Assembly (NCBI GenBank): GCA_024280135.1
Contig: JAJRQS010000155.1
Span: forward strand, 1 to 21,422
Source of the DNA: Bacteroidota bacterium
GTDB taxonomy: Bacteria > Bacteroidota > Bacteroidia > Chitinophagales > Saprospiraceae
Reading direction: 5' to 3'
Length of the DNA stretch: 21,422 nucleotides
The translations under genes and the position numbers were made by a program. This document shows, piece after piece, positions 1-7,129 of the stretch (its first letter is position 1; each line of letters begins with the position of its first letter). The notes under the pieces are model-generated. The model was not told the DNA's origin and did no database searches. It saw only the letters and a program-made list of their open reading frames with translations.

Positions 1-405
1 CAGTATGGACGCCAATTTTCCTTAGTCATCAGCCAATTTAATAATAAAGATTACAACAACGAACAAAGTAAAAAGCACGGTAGTACATTCCTATTCACTA
101 AGCACTTATTAGATCAAGGGCTCAGCATTAAAGAAATTGCCGAAAAAAGGGGATACAGCACCGGGACAATTGAGTCACATATTGCTAGACTTTATGCTGA
201 AGGAGAAGAGGTTAATATTTCAGCCATCATCTCAGAGGATAAATTAATTGAACTGGCTGTTTTGATTGGAGAACTACCCTACCCCATTGCCTCAAATCTC
301 AAACAGGCTTTTGAACATTTTGAACAGGTCTGGTCTTATCCCCAAATCAAATTAGCCGCCGCTCATTTAGAACGACAAAATGCTGGAAAAGGGAGTTTGT
401 TTTAA
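1..405 (+). CDS. C-terminal end of a helicase-like protein with HTH_40-type domain (5' truncated)
   Basis: Reading frame 1 is open from the first base to the TAA at 403-405, giving 134 residues with no start inside the window. The centre reads as a helix-turn-helix (HTILDQGLSIKEIAEKRGYS-like, then TIESHIARLYAEG), which is the pattern of the HTH_40 domain that ends many RecQ/PIF1/UvrD-type helicases in Bacteroidota and YpbB-like proteins in Firmicutes. The helicase motor itself would lie upstream and is not visible, so the helicase identity is inferred from this tail. The gene ends 13 bases before the stop of the convergent dgkA. I am confident it is a real coding tail, and less sure which helicase family it belongs to. 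Confidence 0.75.
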   Translation, partial: QYGRQFSLVISQFNNKDYNNEQSKKHGSTFLFTKHLLDQGLSIKEIAEKRGYSTGTIESHIARLYAEGEEVNISAIISEDKLIELAVLIGELPYPIASNLKQAFEHFEQVWSYPQIKLAAAHLERQNAGKGSLF

Positions 406-418
406 TAGTTAGAATCCA

Positions 419-790
419 TTAAAAAATACCCATTTTCGGAAGAAAAATTATCAAGCCCACTAACAAAGCCATAATCGACACTATCAATACGGCAGCGGCT
501 GCTAGGTCTTTTACTTTTTCAATACCCTTATCCCAATTGGGTTCAACATGATTTGCTAATGCCTCAATGCTTGTATTAAAGACCTCAGCGGCAAAAACAA
601 GTCCGATACATAAAATGATTAACACCCACTCAGTCCTATCTATCCCAAAATAAAAACCTAAGCCTATCGCCACAATAGCAGCAACTAAATGCACATAGGC
701 GTTATGCTCTTCCTTGAAGAAAGTACGGATTCCTGCTAGCGCAAAACCCATACTTTTAAATCGGTCTATGATTGAAAATTTCTTTGCCAT
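419..790 (-). CDS. dgkA: Diacylglycerol kinase family integral membrane lipid kinase
   Basis: A 123-residue DgkA-family protein, which phosphorylates diacylglycerol or, in many non-proteobacteria, undecaprenol, to feed the lipid carrier pool of the inner membrane. Seen in the sequence: an N-terminal amphipathic stretch (RFKSMGFALAGIRTFFKEEHNA), the hallmark core EVFNTSIEALANHVEP with the catalytic Glu and Asn, then DLAAAAVLIVSI, and three hydrophobic segments (about residues 29-46, 50-68 and 95-118). The frame extends upstream to 838, but I chose the ATG at 790 because family similarity begins there and because it leaves only 4 bases after the stop of the upstream rof-like gene. It is probably co-transcribed and translationally coupled with that gene. 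No clear Shine-Dalgarno is present. Confidence 0.9.
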   Translation of the reverse strand: MAKKFSIIDRFKSMGFALAGIRTFFKEEHNAYVHLVAAIVAIGLGFYFGIDRTEWVLIILCIGLVFAAEVFNTSIEALANHVEPNWDKGIEKVKDLAAAAVLIVSIMALLVGLIIFLPKMGIF

Positions 791-794
791 CGTA

Positions 795-1052
795 TTACAA
801 ATAACAGTTAGATTCATCCTGAATAACCCAGTCATCAAGCTGTAAAATCCAATCTAAACGAATCTCTATACCCGACTTTAATATTGCATATTCAACCTTG
901 TCTTTTGTTTTCAACGTGACAATAGTAGTTTCGATTTGTTCTTCATTACCTTGGGCATCTTGGTACCTAATCTTTACCATTTTTTGTCGCATGGCTGCAA
1001 TTTCAAAATGATCATAGACTTGACAAGGAATCCTTTTGTACGGTACAGGCAT
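795..1052 (-). CDS. Rho-binding antiterminator (Rof)-like protein
   Basis: An 85-residue protein that resembles E. coli Rof (84 aa) along its whole length. Rof is a small protein that binds Rho and inhibits termination. Shared features seen here are the N-terminal Y-x-x-I-x-C-x-x-YD-x-x-E-x-A pattern (YKRIPCQVYDHFEIAA), a central G-containing strand, VEYAIL, and the closing EIRLDWILQLDD corresponding to E. coli ELRLDKITSF. The frame runs on to a TTG at 1085, but the ATG at 1052 gives the Rof length and sits behind an AGAAGAA-rich stretch. It lies 4 bases upstream of dgkA on the same strand. The similarity is from memory of the E. coli sequence and from its pattern. An Sm-like small beta-barrel protein with no Rho role is the alternative. 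Confidence 0.65.
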   Translation of the reverse strand: MPVPYKRIPCQVYDHFEIAAMRQKMVKIRYQDAQGNEEQIETTIVTLKTKDKVEYAILKSGIEIRLDWILQLDDWVIQDESNCYL

Positions 1053-1101
1053 AATTCTTCTATTTAACTGTCTGTTTAACTCCAAATACCCTAAAGTTGT
1101 T

Positions 1102-1109
1102 CAAACATA
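1102..1109 (-). promoter_or_regulatory. Bacteroidota -7 box for the rof-like/dgkA pair
   Basis: On the minus strand the bases read TATGTTTG, an exact match to the Bacteroidota -7 element TAnnTTTG, about 50 bases before the chosen ATG at 1052. A TTTTTG lies 14 bases upstream, shorter than the usual 17-19, so the -33 box is doubtful. Confidence 0.45.
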
Positions 1110-1111
1110 AC

Positions 1112-1119
1112 TATATTGC
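1112..1119 (+). promoter_or_regulatory. Possible -7 box for the oligopeptidase/anmK pair
   Basis: TATATTGC followed by AC, 18 bases before the ATG at 1138, is one base short of TAnnTTTGC. It lies within a few bases of the opposing minus-strand -7 box, so the two promoters would be back to back and overlapping. No convincing -33 TTG is seen at 17-19 bases. Confidence 0.35.
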
Positions 1120-1137
1120 ACATCAAAAAGAATAGTC

Positions 1138-3300
1138 ATGCTTAAATCGAACCAATATGCCTCATTACTTGTTCTCATTGCCTTGCTTCTTTTGTCACAA
1201 AGCTGTGAAAAGAGAACAGATAAAACAAGTCCAAAAACAGACTCTATGTATCAACATTTAGCCAACGCGCCCAAAGCCGAAAAGAGACCCAAATCTTTAA
1301 TGAAACATGGAGACACTCGCATTGACCATTATTATTGGCTCAATCAACGAGAAGACCCGAAGGTTATTGACTACTTGAATGCTGAGAATGAATATACCAA
1401 CAAAGTCTTAGCCCATACTAAAGACTTTCAAAAGTCACTTTTTGAAGAAATCAAAGGGCGAATCAAAGAAACCGATATGTCTGTACCCTATCAAAATAAT
1501 GGGTATTGGTATTATACACGCTATGAAGAAGGAAAAGAATATCCTATTTATTGCCGTAAGGCGAAAACACTCGAAAACAAAGAAGAAATCCTACTCAACG
1601 TCAACAAAATGGCAAAGGGATATGATTTTTACCAAGTAGCTGGTTTATCCATTAGTACAGATAATCGGTTACTTGCTTTTGGGGTGGATACCGTGTCACG
1701 ACGAAAATATACAATCTATGTTAAAGACCTTAAAACGGGTAAAATCTTAAAAGATGCTATCCCAAATACCACTGGAGGTGCTGTCTGGGCAAATGATAAC
1801 AAGACCTTATTTTACACCACTAAGGATAAGACCCTGCGAGCTAGTAAAATTCATCGCCACCAACTAGGAACTCCGATCAAGAAGGACCAAGTTGTTTACC
1901 ATGAAAAAGATGAAACCTTTGGCTGTCATGTTTACAAAACAAAATCAAAGAAATTTTTAATTATTGGATCTTACTCGACACTTTCTACGGAGAGTCGTAT
2001 TTTGGATGCCAATACACCTACTAAATCTTTTCAAGTTTTTCAACCGAGAGAAGAAGATCATGAATATAGTATCGAGCATTTTGAAGATAAGTTTTATATA
2101 GTCACCAATTGGAAGGCTAAGAATTTTCGATTGATGGAAACGCCCATTCACAAAACACTAAAAAAGAATTGGAAAGAGGTCATTCCCAATAGACCCAATG
2201 TGTTGCTTTCGGATATAGATGTATTCAAGGATTTCATCGTATTGAGTGAACGAAAAGATGCTACTGAGCAGATTCATGTCATACCTGTCAAAGGTAAAGA
2301 TTACTATTTAAAATTTGATGATGCGGCCTTTTCTGCTTATCCGAAAACCAATTTAGATTTTGATACCAAAACACTCCGTTTTGGCTTTACATCCATGACA
2401 ACACCTAATTCTACCTACGAGATAGATATGGTAACCCAAAAGAAAACCCTACTAAAACAACAAGAGGTCATTGGTGATTTTAAAGCGAGTGATTACAAAT
2501 CAGAGCGAATTTTTGTGACTGCTCGTGACGGAAAAGCCAAGATCCCCGTTTCCATCGTTTATAAAAAAGGCTTTAAAAAGGATGGGAAAGCCCCCCTTTT
2601 AGAATATGCTTATGGATCTTATGGCTATAGCATAGACCCCTATTTCAGTAGTGTTAGGTTAAGTCTTTTGGATAGAGGTTTTGTTTATGTAATTGCTCAT
2701 ATCAGAGGCGGACAAGAATGGGGACGACAGTGGTATGAGGATGGCAAGTTGATGAAAAAGAAAAACACTTTTACTGATTTTATTGATGTCGGTCAATACC
2801 TTGTTGAACATAAATATACTTCTTCAGACCGCTTATTTGCGCAAGGAGGAAGTGCCGGTGGACTGCTCATGGGTGGTATTATTAATATGGCTCCCAAGTT
2901 ATACAAAGGCGCAATCGCACAAGTTCCTTTTGTGGATGTAGTGACCACTATGCTCGATGAGTCAATCCCTCTTACCACAGGAGAATATGACGAATGGGGC
3001 AACCCGAATGAGAAAGAGGCCTATTTTTATATCAAATCCTATTCTCCTTATGATAATATTGAGGCCGTTGATTATCCAGCTTTACTAGTAACTACGGGAC
3101 TACATGACTCACAAGTTCAATATTGGGAGCCTGCCAAGTGGGTGGCAAAATTAAGAGCAACCAAAACAGACAACAATCCTTTGCTTTTAAAAACCAACAT
3201 GGAGACTGGGCATTCGGGCGCATCTGGTCGTTTTGAACATTTAAAGGAAGTGGCGCTTACTTATGCATTTCTATTTGACTTGATGGACATAAAAAAATAG
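1138..3300 (+). CDS. Prolyl oligopeptidase family S9A lipoprotein (oligopeptidase B-like)
   Basis: A 720-residue serine oligopeptidase that cleaves short peptides, probably after basic residues. The N-terminus is a lipoprotein signal (hydrophobic core about 9-20, lipobox LSQSC with Cys23), so it is predicted to be membrane-anchored outside the cytoplasm, whereas E. coli PtrB is soluble. Residues about 45-440 form the seven-bladed propeller region and the rest the alpha/beta hydrolase. The catalytic triad is visible as Ser572 in GGSAGG, Asp657 in GLHDSQV and His692 in ETGHSG. The spacings of 85 and 35 residues equal those of E. coli PtrB (532/617/652). The P1-Arg/Lys binding acids of PtrB correspond to E616 and D618 in TTGEYDEWGNP. 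It sits 3 bases before anmK, likely one transcript. Confidence 0.92.
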   Translation: MLKSNQYASLLVLIALLLLSQSCEKRTDKTSPKTDSMYQHLANAPKAEKRPKSLMKHGDTRIDHYYWLNQREDPKVIDYLNAENEYTNKVLAHTKDFQKSLFEEIKGRIKETDMSVPYQNNGYWYYTRYEEGKEYPIYCRKAKTLENKEEILLNVNKMAKGYDFYQVAGLSISTDNRLLAFGVDTVSRRKYTIYVKDLKTGKILKDAIPNTTGGAVWANDNKTLFYTTKDKTLRASKIHRHQLGTPIKKDQVVYHEKDETFGCHVYKTKSKKFLIIGSYSTLSTESRILDANTPTKSFQVFQPREEDHEYSIEHFEDKFYIVTNWKAKNFRLMETPIHKTLKKNWKEVIPNRPNVLLSDIDVFKDFIVLSERKDATEQIHVIPVKGKDYYLKFDDAAFSAYPKTNLDFDTKTLRFGFTSMTTPNSTYEIDMVTQKKTLLKQQEVIGDFKASDYKSERIFVTARDGKAKIPVSIVYKKGFKKDGKAPLLEYAYGSYGYSIDPYFSSVRLSLLDRGFVYVIAHIRGGQEWGRQWYEDGKLMKKKNTFTDFIDVGQYLVEHKYTSSDRLFAQGGSAGGLLMGGIINMAPKLYKGAIAQVPFVDVVTTMLDESIPLTTGEYDEWGNPNEKEAYFYIKSYSPYDNIEAVDYPALLVTTGLHDSQVQYWEPAKWVAKLRATKTDNNPLLLKTNMETGHSGASGRFEHLKEVALTYAFLFDLMDIKK

Positions 3301-3303
3301 ATA

Positions 3304-4401
3304 GTGACGAAATATATCATTGGCTTAATGTCGGGAAGTTCTTTAGATGGACTAGATATTGCTTTGTGTGAATTTCGGTATGATACGCTTCCGCAAAAAG
3401 GTAAAATTGATTGGAAAATCCTAAAATCTGTCACCATTCCTTATGACGAGGATTGGCAAATTCGCTTGCGCAAAACACCTTCTATGTCCGCATTAGCACT
3501 AGCCGAAACAGATGCTGCCTTAGGACAATTATTTGGAGAATCAGTCGCAAATTTTATCTCCAATATTGAGAATAATATTAAAATTGATTTAATCGCTTCG
3601 CATGGACATACCGTTTTTCATTTTCCTGAAAAGGGATTCTCTACTCAAATAGGTCATGGTGCTTTCCTTGCGAAAAAATGTAATTTACCCGTGCTTTATG
3701 ATGTAAGAATGGCGGACATCGCTCAAGGCGGGCAAGGTGCTCCATTGGCTCCTGTCGTGGATGAATGGCTCTTTCCTGATTATGATTTATTTCTAAATCT
3801 CGGAGGAATTGCGAATATCTCAGCTAAAACTAAAAATGGATTTATTGGATTCGATATTTTTGGTGCCAATCAAACCCTTGACGCTCTTGCCAATCAATTA
3901 GATTTACGTTACGACAACAATGGGTCAATTGCCTCTAAAGGGCGCCTAAATAATAGTTTATACAAAAAGTTGAAAGACTTACCCTTCTTGCAACTACCCT
4001 ACCCAAAATCGCTTGATAATCAATGGGTTATGAATAATATTACACAAGTTGTGGTGGGTTATTCTGATACCATCCCCAACAAACTAGCCACAATGGTAGC
4101 AGTCTTAGCGGAAGAAGTCGCTTCGTCAATCGAAGAAATCTTGCCCTTAATGCCTAGAAAAAATCCAAAATTACTAATCACCGGCGGCGGAGCACACAAC
4201 CGCTTTCTAATCGACAGAATCAAACACCATTGCGCTAAAAACATCGAAGTAATCATTCCTTCAAAAAGTATTATTAATAATAAAGAATCCTTATTAATGG
4301 CACTCATGGGCTTACTTCATCTAAACAACCTACCCAATAGTAATCCAACTGTAACGGGTGCTCGAAATAATAGTGTTGGTGGGGTTTTAGTTTATCCTTA
4401 G
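3304..4401 (+). CDS. anmK: Anhydro-N-acetylmuramic acid kinase
   Basis: A 365-residue sugar kinase of the hexokinase/ASKHA fold that opens the 1,6-anhydro ring of anhydro-MurNAc and phosphorylates it to MurNAc-6-P in peptidoglycan recycling. Motifs seen in order are GLMSGSSLDGLDIA (residues 7-20, phosphate loop), SHGHTVFH, GQGAPLAPVVDEWLF, LNLGGIANIS, GFDIFGANQTLDALA with the predicted catalytic Asp193, and LLITGGGAHN (adenosine motif). The length matches the family. The start is the GTG at 3304, since the first in-frame ATG comes only inside the phosphate loop. The gene begins 3 bases after the oligopeptidase stop, suggesting translational coupling. It converges on lpxB with a 10-base gap and no hairpin between them. 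Confidence 0.95.
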   Translation: MTKYIIGLMSGSSLDGLDIALCEFRYDTLPQKGKIDWKILKSVTIPYDEDWQIRLRKTPSMSALALAETDAALGQLFGESVANFISNIENNIKIDLIASHGHTVFHFPEKGFSTQIGHGAFLAKKCNLPVLYDVRMADIAQGGQGAPLAPVVDEWLFPDYDLFLNLGGIANISAKTKNGFIGFDIFGANQTLDALANQLDLRYDNNGSIASKGRLNNSLYKKLKDLPFLQLPYPKSLDNQWVMNNITQVVVGYSDTIPNKLATMVAVLAEEVASSIEEILPLMPRKNPKLLITGGGAHNRFLIDRIKHHCAKNIEVIIPSKSIINNKESLLMALMGLLHLNNLPNSNPTVTGARNNSVGGVLVYP

Positions 4402-4411
4402 CAACTAGATA

Positions 4412-5530
4412 CTAGCCACCCAAGTACTCGTACACCAAAGAAGCCAAACGTCCTGAAGCCCCTCTATTGCCTAATTGTTCTTTTAGTTTTTTATAATCTT
4501 CCTTAATCCTACTTACGTTGCCCTCCTCTAGTATTATTTTTAATTCATTAGTCAGACTTTGTGTATTTAATTCATCTTGGATTAGCTCTTTTACGATCTC
4601 TTTTTTTGCGATTAGATTTACTAAGGAAATATATTCCACCTTAACGACACGCTTGGCAATGGCATAGGAAATTGGGCTGCCTTTATAACAAACGACCTGT
4701 GGGACTTCAAACAAAGCCGCTTCCAACGTAGCCGTCCCAGAAGTAACTAATGCTGCTTTCGATTGAGCTAAAATGTCATAAGTCTTTCCAAAAATCACCG
4801 GCACTTTTTGCGCAAGCGAATCACTCTGCATCACCAATTGATAGAATGATTCTTCTTGACTAGGGGCTCCTGCTATGATAAACTGATAGTTTGGAAAAGT
4901 GTCTATCACTGAAATCATCTCAGGTAAGACCTTTTTTATTTCCTGCTTACGACTACCCGGTAGCAAGGCAATGATGGGTTTTTGCGCAAGCGAATACTTT
5001 TTACGCAAGTTCACAGAAGGCAAATAGTCTTCCACTACATCGAGTAGAGGATGTCCCACAAAATCAACCTCCATCCCATGTTTTTTATAAAACTCCTGCT
5101 CAAAAGGCAAGATCACAAACATCTTATCGACATGTTTTTTGATCTCCTTTACACGGGACTGATGCCAGGCCCAAATCTGTGGGGAAATATAATAAAAAAC
5201 TTTTATTCCTTTGGTTTTCAACCACTTAGCCATCCTTAAATTAAAACCAGGATAATCAACTAAGACCACAACATCAGGTCGAAAAGATAAAATATCAGCT
5301 TTACAAATCTTAAAATTACCTAAAATGGTGCGGATATTTTTGGCAACTTCCACAAAACCCATAAAAGCTAATTCCTTATAATGCTTCACCACTTTCACGC
5401 CAGCATCAGACATCAAGTCACCACCCCACCCTTCGATTTCAGCATCACCATCTAAGGTTTTTAAAGCTTTTACAAAATTCGATGCATGCAAATCTCCAGA
5501 AGCCTCACCAGCAATAATAAAATACCTCAT
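4412..5530 (-). CDS. lpxB: Lipid-A-disaccharide synthase
   Basis: A 372-residue GT19 glycosyltransferase that joins UDP-2,3-diacylglucosamine and lipid X into the lipid A disaccharide, a peripheral inner-membrane step of LPS synthesis. Seen here are the N-terminal MRYFIIAGEASGDLHASN, the GWGGDLMSDAGV stretch, FMGFVEV, YYISPQIWAWHQSRVKEI, VGHPLLDVV, LLPGSRKQEIKK, and the donor-site region VTSGTATLEAALFEVPQVVCYKG. All are LpxB hallmarks and the length is normal. The ATG at 5530 is the only start before the first motif. A strong hairpin lies just upstream (5551-5578), with no room for an obvious separate promoter, so expression may depend on read-through from the C1 peptidase or on a promoter inside that gene. 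Confidence 0.96.
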   Translation of the reverse strand: MRYFIIAGEASGDLHASNFVKALKTLDGDAEIEGWGGDLMSDAGVKVVKHYKELAFMGFVEVAKNIRTILGNFKICKADILSFRPDVVVLVDYPGFNLRMAKWLKTKGIKVFYYISPQIWAWHQSRVKEIKKHVDKMFVILPFEQEFYKKHGMEVDFVGHPLLDVVEDYLPSVNLRKKYSLAQKPIIALLPGSRKQEIKKVLPEMISVIDTFPNYQFIIAGAPSQEESFYQLVMQSDSLAQKVPVIFGKTYDILAQSKAALVTSGTATLEAALFEVPQVVCYKGSPISYAIAKRVVKVEYISLVNLIAKKEIVKELIQDELNTQSLTNELKIILEEGNVSRIKEDYKKLKEQLGNRGASGRLASLVYEYLGG

Positions 5531-5550
5531 CGGGATCGAATAATGACTAA

Positions 5551-5578
5551 GCCCAGTATTCTAAAAAATACTGGGCTC
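5551..5578 (-). terminator. Perfect 11-bp hairpin between C1 peptidase and lpxB
   Basis: AGCCCAGTATT (5551-5561) pairs exactly with AATACTGGGCT (5568-5578) around a 6-base loop. It lies 16 bases past the stop of the C1 peptidase and 21 bases before the lpxB start, both on the minus strand. There is no long U tract after it on either strand, so it could be a terminator of the U-poor kind or an mRNA stabiliser/attenuator between the two genes. Confidence 0.65.
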
Positions 5579-5593
5579 GATCTATTTATAATA

Positions 5594-6808
5594 TTACTGC
5601 ACTTTTTTTACAATTTCTAGGATTGCATTTTGATGCACCGTATAAGTCATCATTTTTAATTTTACATAGTCCTCACTTAAAAAGAAGTAGCCTGGATCTA
5701 CTCCATTTCGGGCACTACTTCCCGAATCCTTTACCAAGAACCACCACTTGCCTTCATCGTCTTCTTTGTATCCCATTACGTGAACCGCATGATCATCCGA
5801 AGTAGAACCATTATCAAAACGCATTTGTCTCGCATTTTCATCAATATACTCGGAAGGAATATCGAAAGAAGGTACAATCGCAACACTTTGACTGGGCAAA
5901 TATCCAGGCTCTGACACATCACCCCCAATCGAAACAGAATATCCTTTTTCTAAAGCTTGCTTTAAGCCGTTCATAAAATCATCTAGCGGGACGTTCAAAT
6001 AATCAGTACTATTCCAATAGTTATCAGGCACATCCCATTCCGCATGTTGCCAATATGGATACTGCTTTAGTGACATTACATTCACATATTCTTCAGGATT
6101 AATCTTAGCAATATCCCGCATAAAAGTAATCGGATCATACGCCTTTCTGTTATAATAAAAAGTCTTCGGCGGAGTTCCCAAATAGGTATTCAAAATAGCT
6201 TTAACACTTGCTAAGATAACATCTTTATCCCAAGCTCCCCGAGCCTTTTGAGACTCTAAGAAACCTTTTATTTCATCAAACATCTTTTTGTGATCGGGAT
6301 ACTTTGTGTTTTTTGCATTGCCTTTGTAGGCAGAGGCAGGTACTATTCCATGCTTTTTCATCTGTCGGGCAAGCGCATTCGTTTCTGAACCTTCCCCTAG
6401 ATGAGAAGCCCCCTTTGTTTTGATATACTCTTCTGCTTTCGCCAAATACTCAAAATAGACTAAGTACATCTCTGAAAGTTTTATTTCTTTTTCGGTCTTT
6501 CTAAAAATTTCAGACTCATAAAACGAGGAAGTAGAAAAATTCCAACAAGTACCTGTTCTTCCTTGGGACAATGGAGCATTACACCAAACGGTCGTAAATT
6601 CTTTATGAGATTTTGGAAAGTGTTCGCTTTTGGGTGCGAGCTTGAGGACACGTTTTGGCGTGTACTTACCCCCATCTAAAGACTGCAATACCTTACTATA
6701 AAAAGGATTTTTATAATCAATATACTGCGCATCATCTTTATCTTGCTGGGCTTGTAGTGCTTGCGCGAAAAAAAGGAGCACTAAAAAAAATAGATTCTTA
6801 CTCATCAT
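5594..6808 (-). CDS. Secreted C1 (papain/bleomycin hydrolase-like) cysteine peptidase
   Basis: A 404-residue protein with a Sec signal peptide (hydrophobic residues 6-18, ALQAQ cleavage region), so it is periplasmic or exported. The papain-type active site is clear: Gln82 and Cys88 in QGRTGTCWNFS, and His340 in DDHAVHVMGY. The third catalytic position, normally Asn in KNSWG, reads KDSG (Asp361) here. The spread of about 250 residues between Cys and His, with a large helical insertion (about 140-260), resembles the bleomycin hydrolase/aminopeptidase C branch more than plant papain. Two adjacent ATGs (6808 and 6805) could serve as start. It has its own leader with a -7 box and a palindrome (see 6831-6870). 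The substrate is unknown. Confidence 0.88.
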   Translation of the reverse strand: MMSKNLFFLVLLFFAQALQAQQDKDDAQYIDYKNPFYSKVLQSLDGGKYTPKRVLKLAPKSEHFPKSHKEFTTVWCNAPLSQGRTGTCWNFSTSSFYESEIFRKTEKEIKLSEMYLVYFEYLAKAEEYIKTKGASHLGEGSETNALARQMKKHGIVPASAYKGNAKNTKYPDHKKMFDEIKGFLESQKARGAWDKDVILASVKAILNTYLGTPPKTFYYNRKAYDPITFMRDIAKINPEEYVNVMSLKQYPYWQHAEWDVPDNYWNSTDYLNVPLDDFMNGLKQALEKGYSVSIGGDVSEPGYLPSQSVAIVPSFDIPSEYIDENARQMRFDNGSTSDDHAVHVMGYKEDDEGKWWFLVKDSGSSARNGVDPGYFFLSEDYVKLKMMTYTVHQNAILEIVKKVQ

Positions 6809-6830
6809 TAGTGTGTTTTAGTTCATTAAA

Positions 6831-6844
6831 CGTGGTCAACCACG
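6831..6844. promoter_or_regulatory. Palindrome in the C1 peptidase leader, possible operator
   Basis: CGTGGT, CA, ACCACG forms a 6+2+6 perfect inverted repeat. It lies between the predicted transcription start (about 6857, minus) and the peptidase ATG at 6808. A two-base centre is too tight for an RNA loop without fraying, so a dimeric protein binding site is the more natural reading. This is inference from symmetry alone. Confidence 0.4.
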
Positions 6845-6862
6845 GAATTTGTTGTTCAAGGT

Positions 6863-6870
6863 CAAAGATA
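6863..6870 (-). promoter_or_regulatory. -7 box of the C1 peptidase gene
   Basis: The minus strand reads TATCTTTG, an exact TAnnTTTG match, about 55 bases before the ATG. The -33 region (about 6889-6893) is TTTTA-like rather than TTG, immediately followed upstream by the 12-bp inverted repeat at 6894-6920. Confidence 0.55.
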
Positions 6871-6893
6871 AGAAAGATTAACCATATAAAAGA

Positions 6894-6920
6894 GCCATAA
6901 AAGTCAACGACTTTTATGGC
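6894..6920. repeat. Perfect 12-bp inverted repeat upstream of the C1 peptidase promoter
   Basis: GCCATAAAAGTC (6894-6905), loop AAC, GACTTTTATGGC (6909-6920). It directly abuts the predicted -33 region of the minus-strand promoter. No gene on either strand ends here, so a terminator has no known client. An operator, or the terminator of a short unannotated RNA, are both possible. Confidence 0.6.
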
Positions 6921-7096
6921 ACTAGAATAAATAACCCGCAGATTCCACTTACCACCAAAACGGCAACCCATATTCAATCAAAAGAATGCAGCAATTCCGA
7001 TCTTATAAAAGGGTATTACAGCCTGATTGACTACTAAACAACACCTCTGTGTGACAGGGCAAAACAAACAATAAGCTAAAAAAGCATAAAAACCAC

Positions 7097-7104
7097 TATA
7101 TTTA
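7097..7104 (+). promoter_or_regulatory. -7-like box for the GTPase cassette
   Basis: TATATTTA followed by C, one base from TAnnTTTG, lies 26 bases before the first ATG of the cassette at 7130. No -33 TTG is seen at the usual spacing. Confidence 0.4.
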
Positions 7105-7129
7105 CGGCTTATTTCTATCTAAAAGAACA

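Larger units (their letters stand above)
6809..7129. other. Divergent intergenic region (321 bases) with two palindromes
   Basis: This gap separates the C1 peptidase (minus) from the GTPase cassette (plus). It holds a minus-strand -7 box (6863-6870), a 14-base palindrome (6831-6844), a perfect 12-bp inverted repeat (6894-6920) and a plus-strand -7-like box (7097-7104). I see no coding frame or tRNA in it. The stretch 6921-7090 has no structure I can name. Confidence 0.6.

Noticed and set aside
6655..6900. 81-aa plus-strand frame over the start of the C1 peptidase
   Set aside because: It lies antisense to the signal peptide region and crosses the peptidase promoter, with no coding signature.
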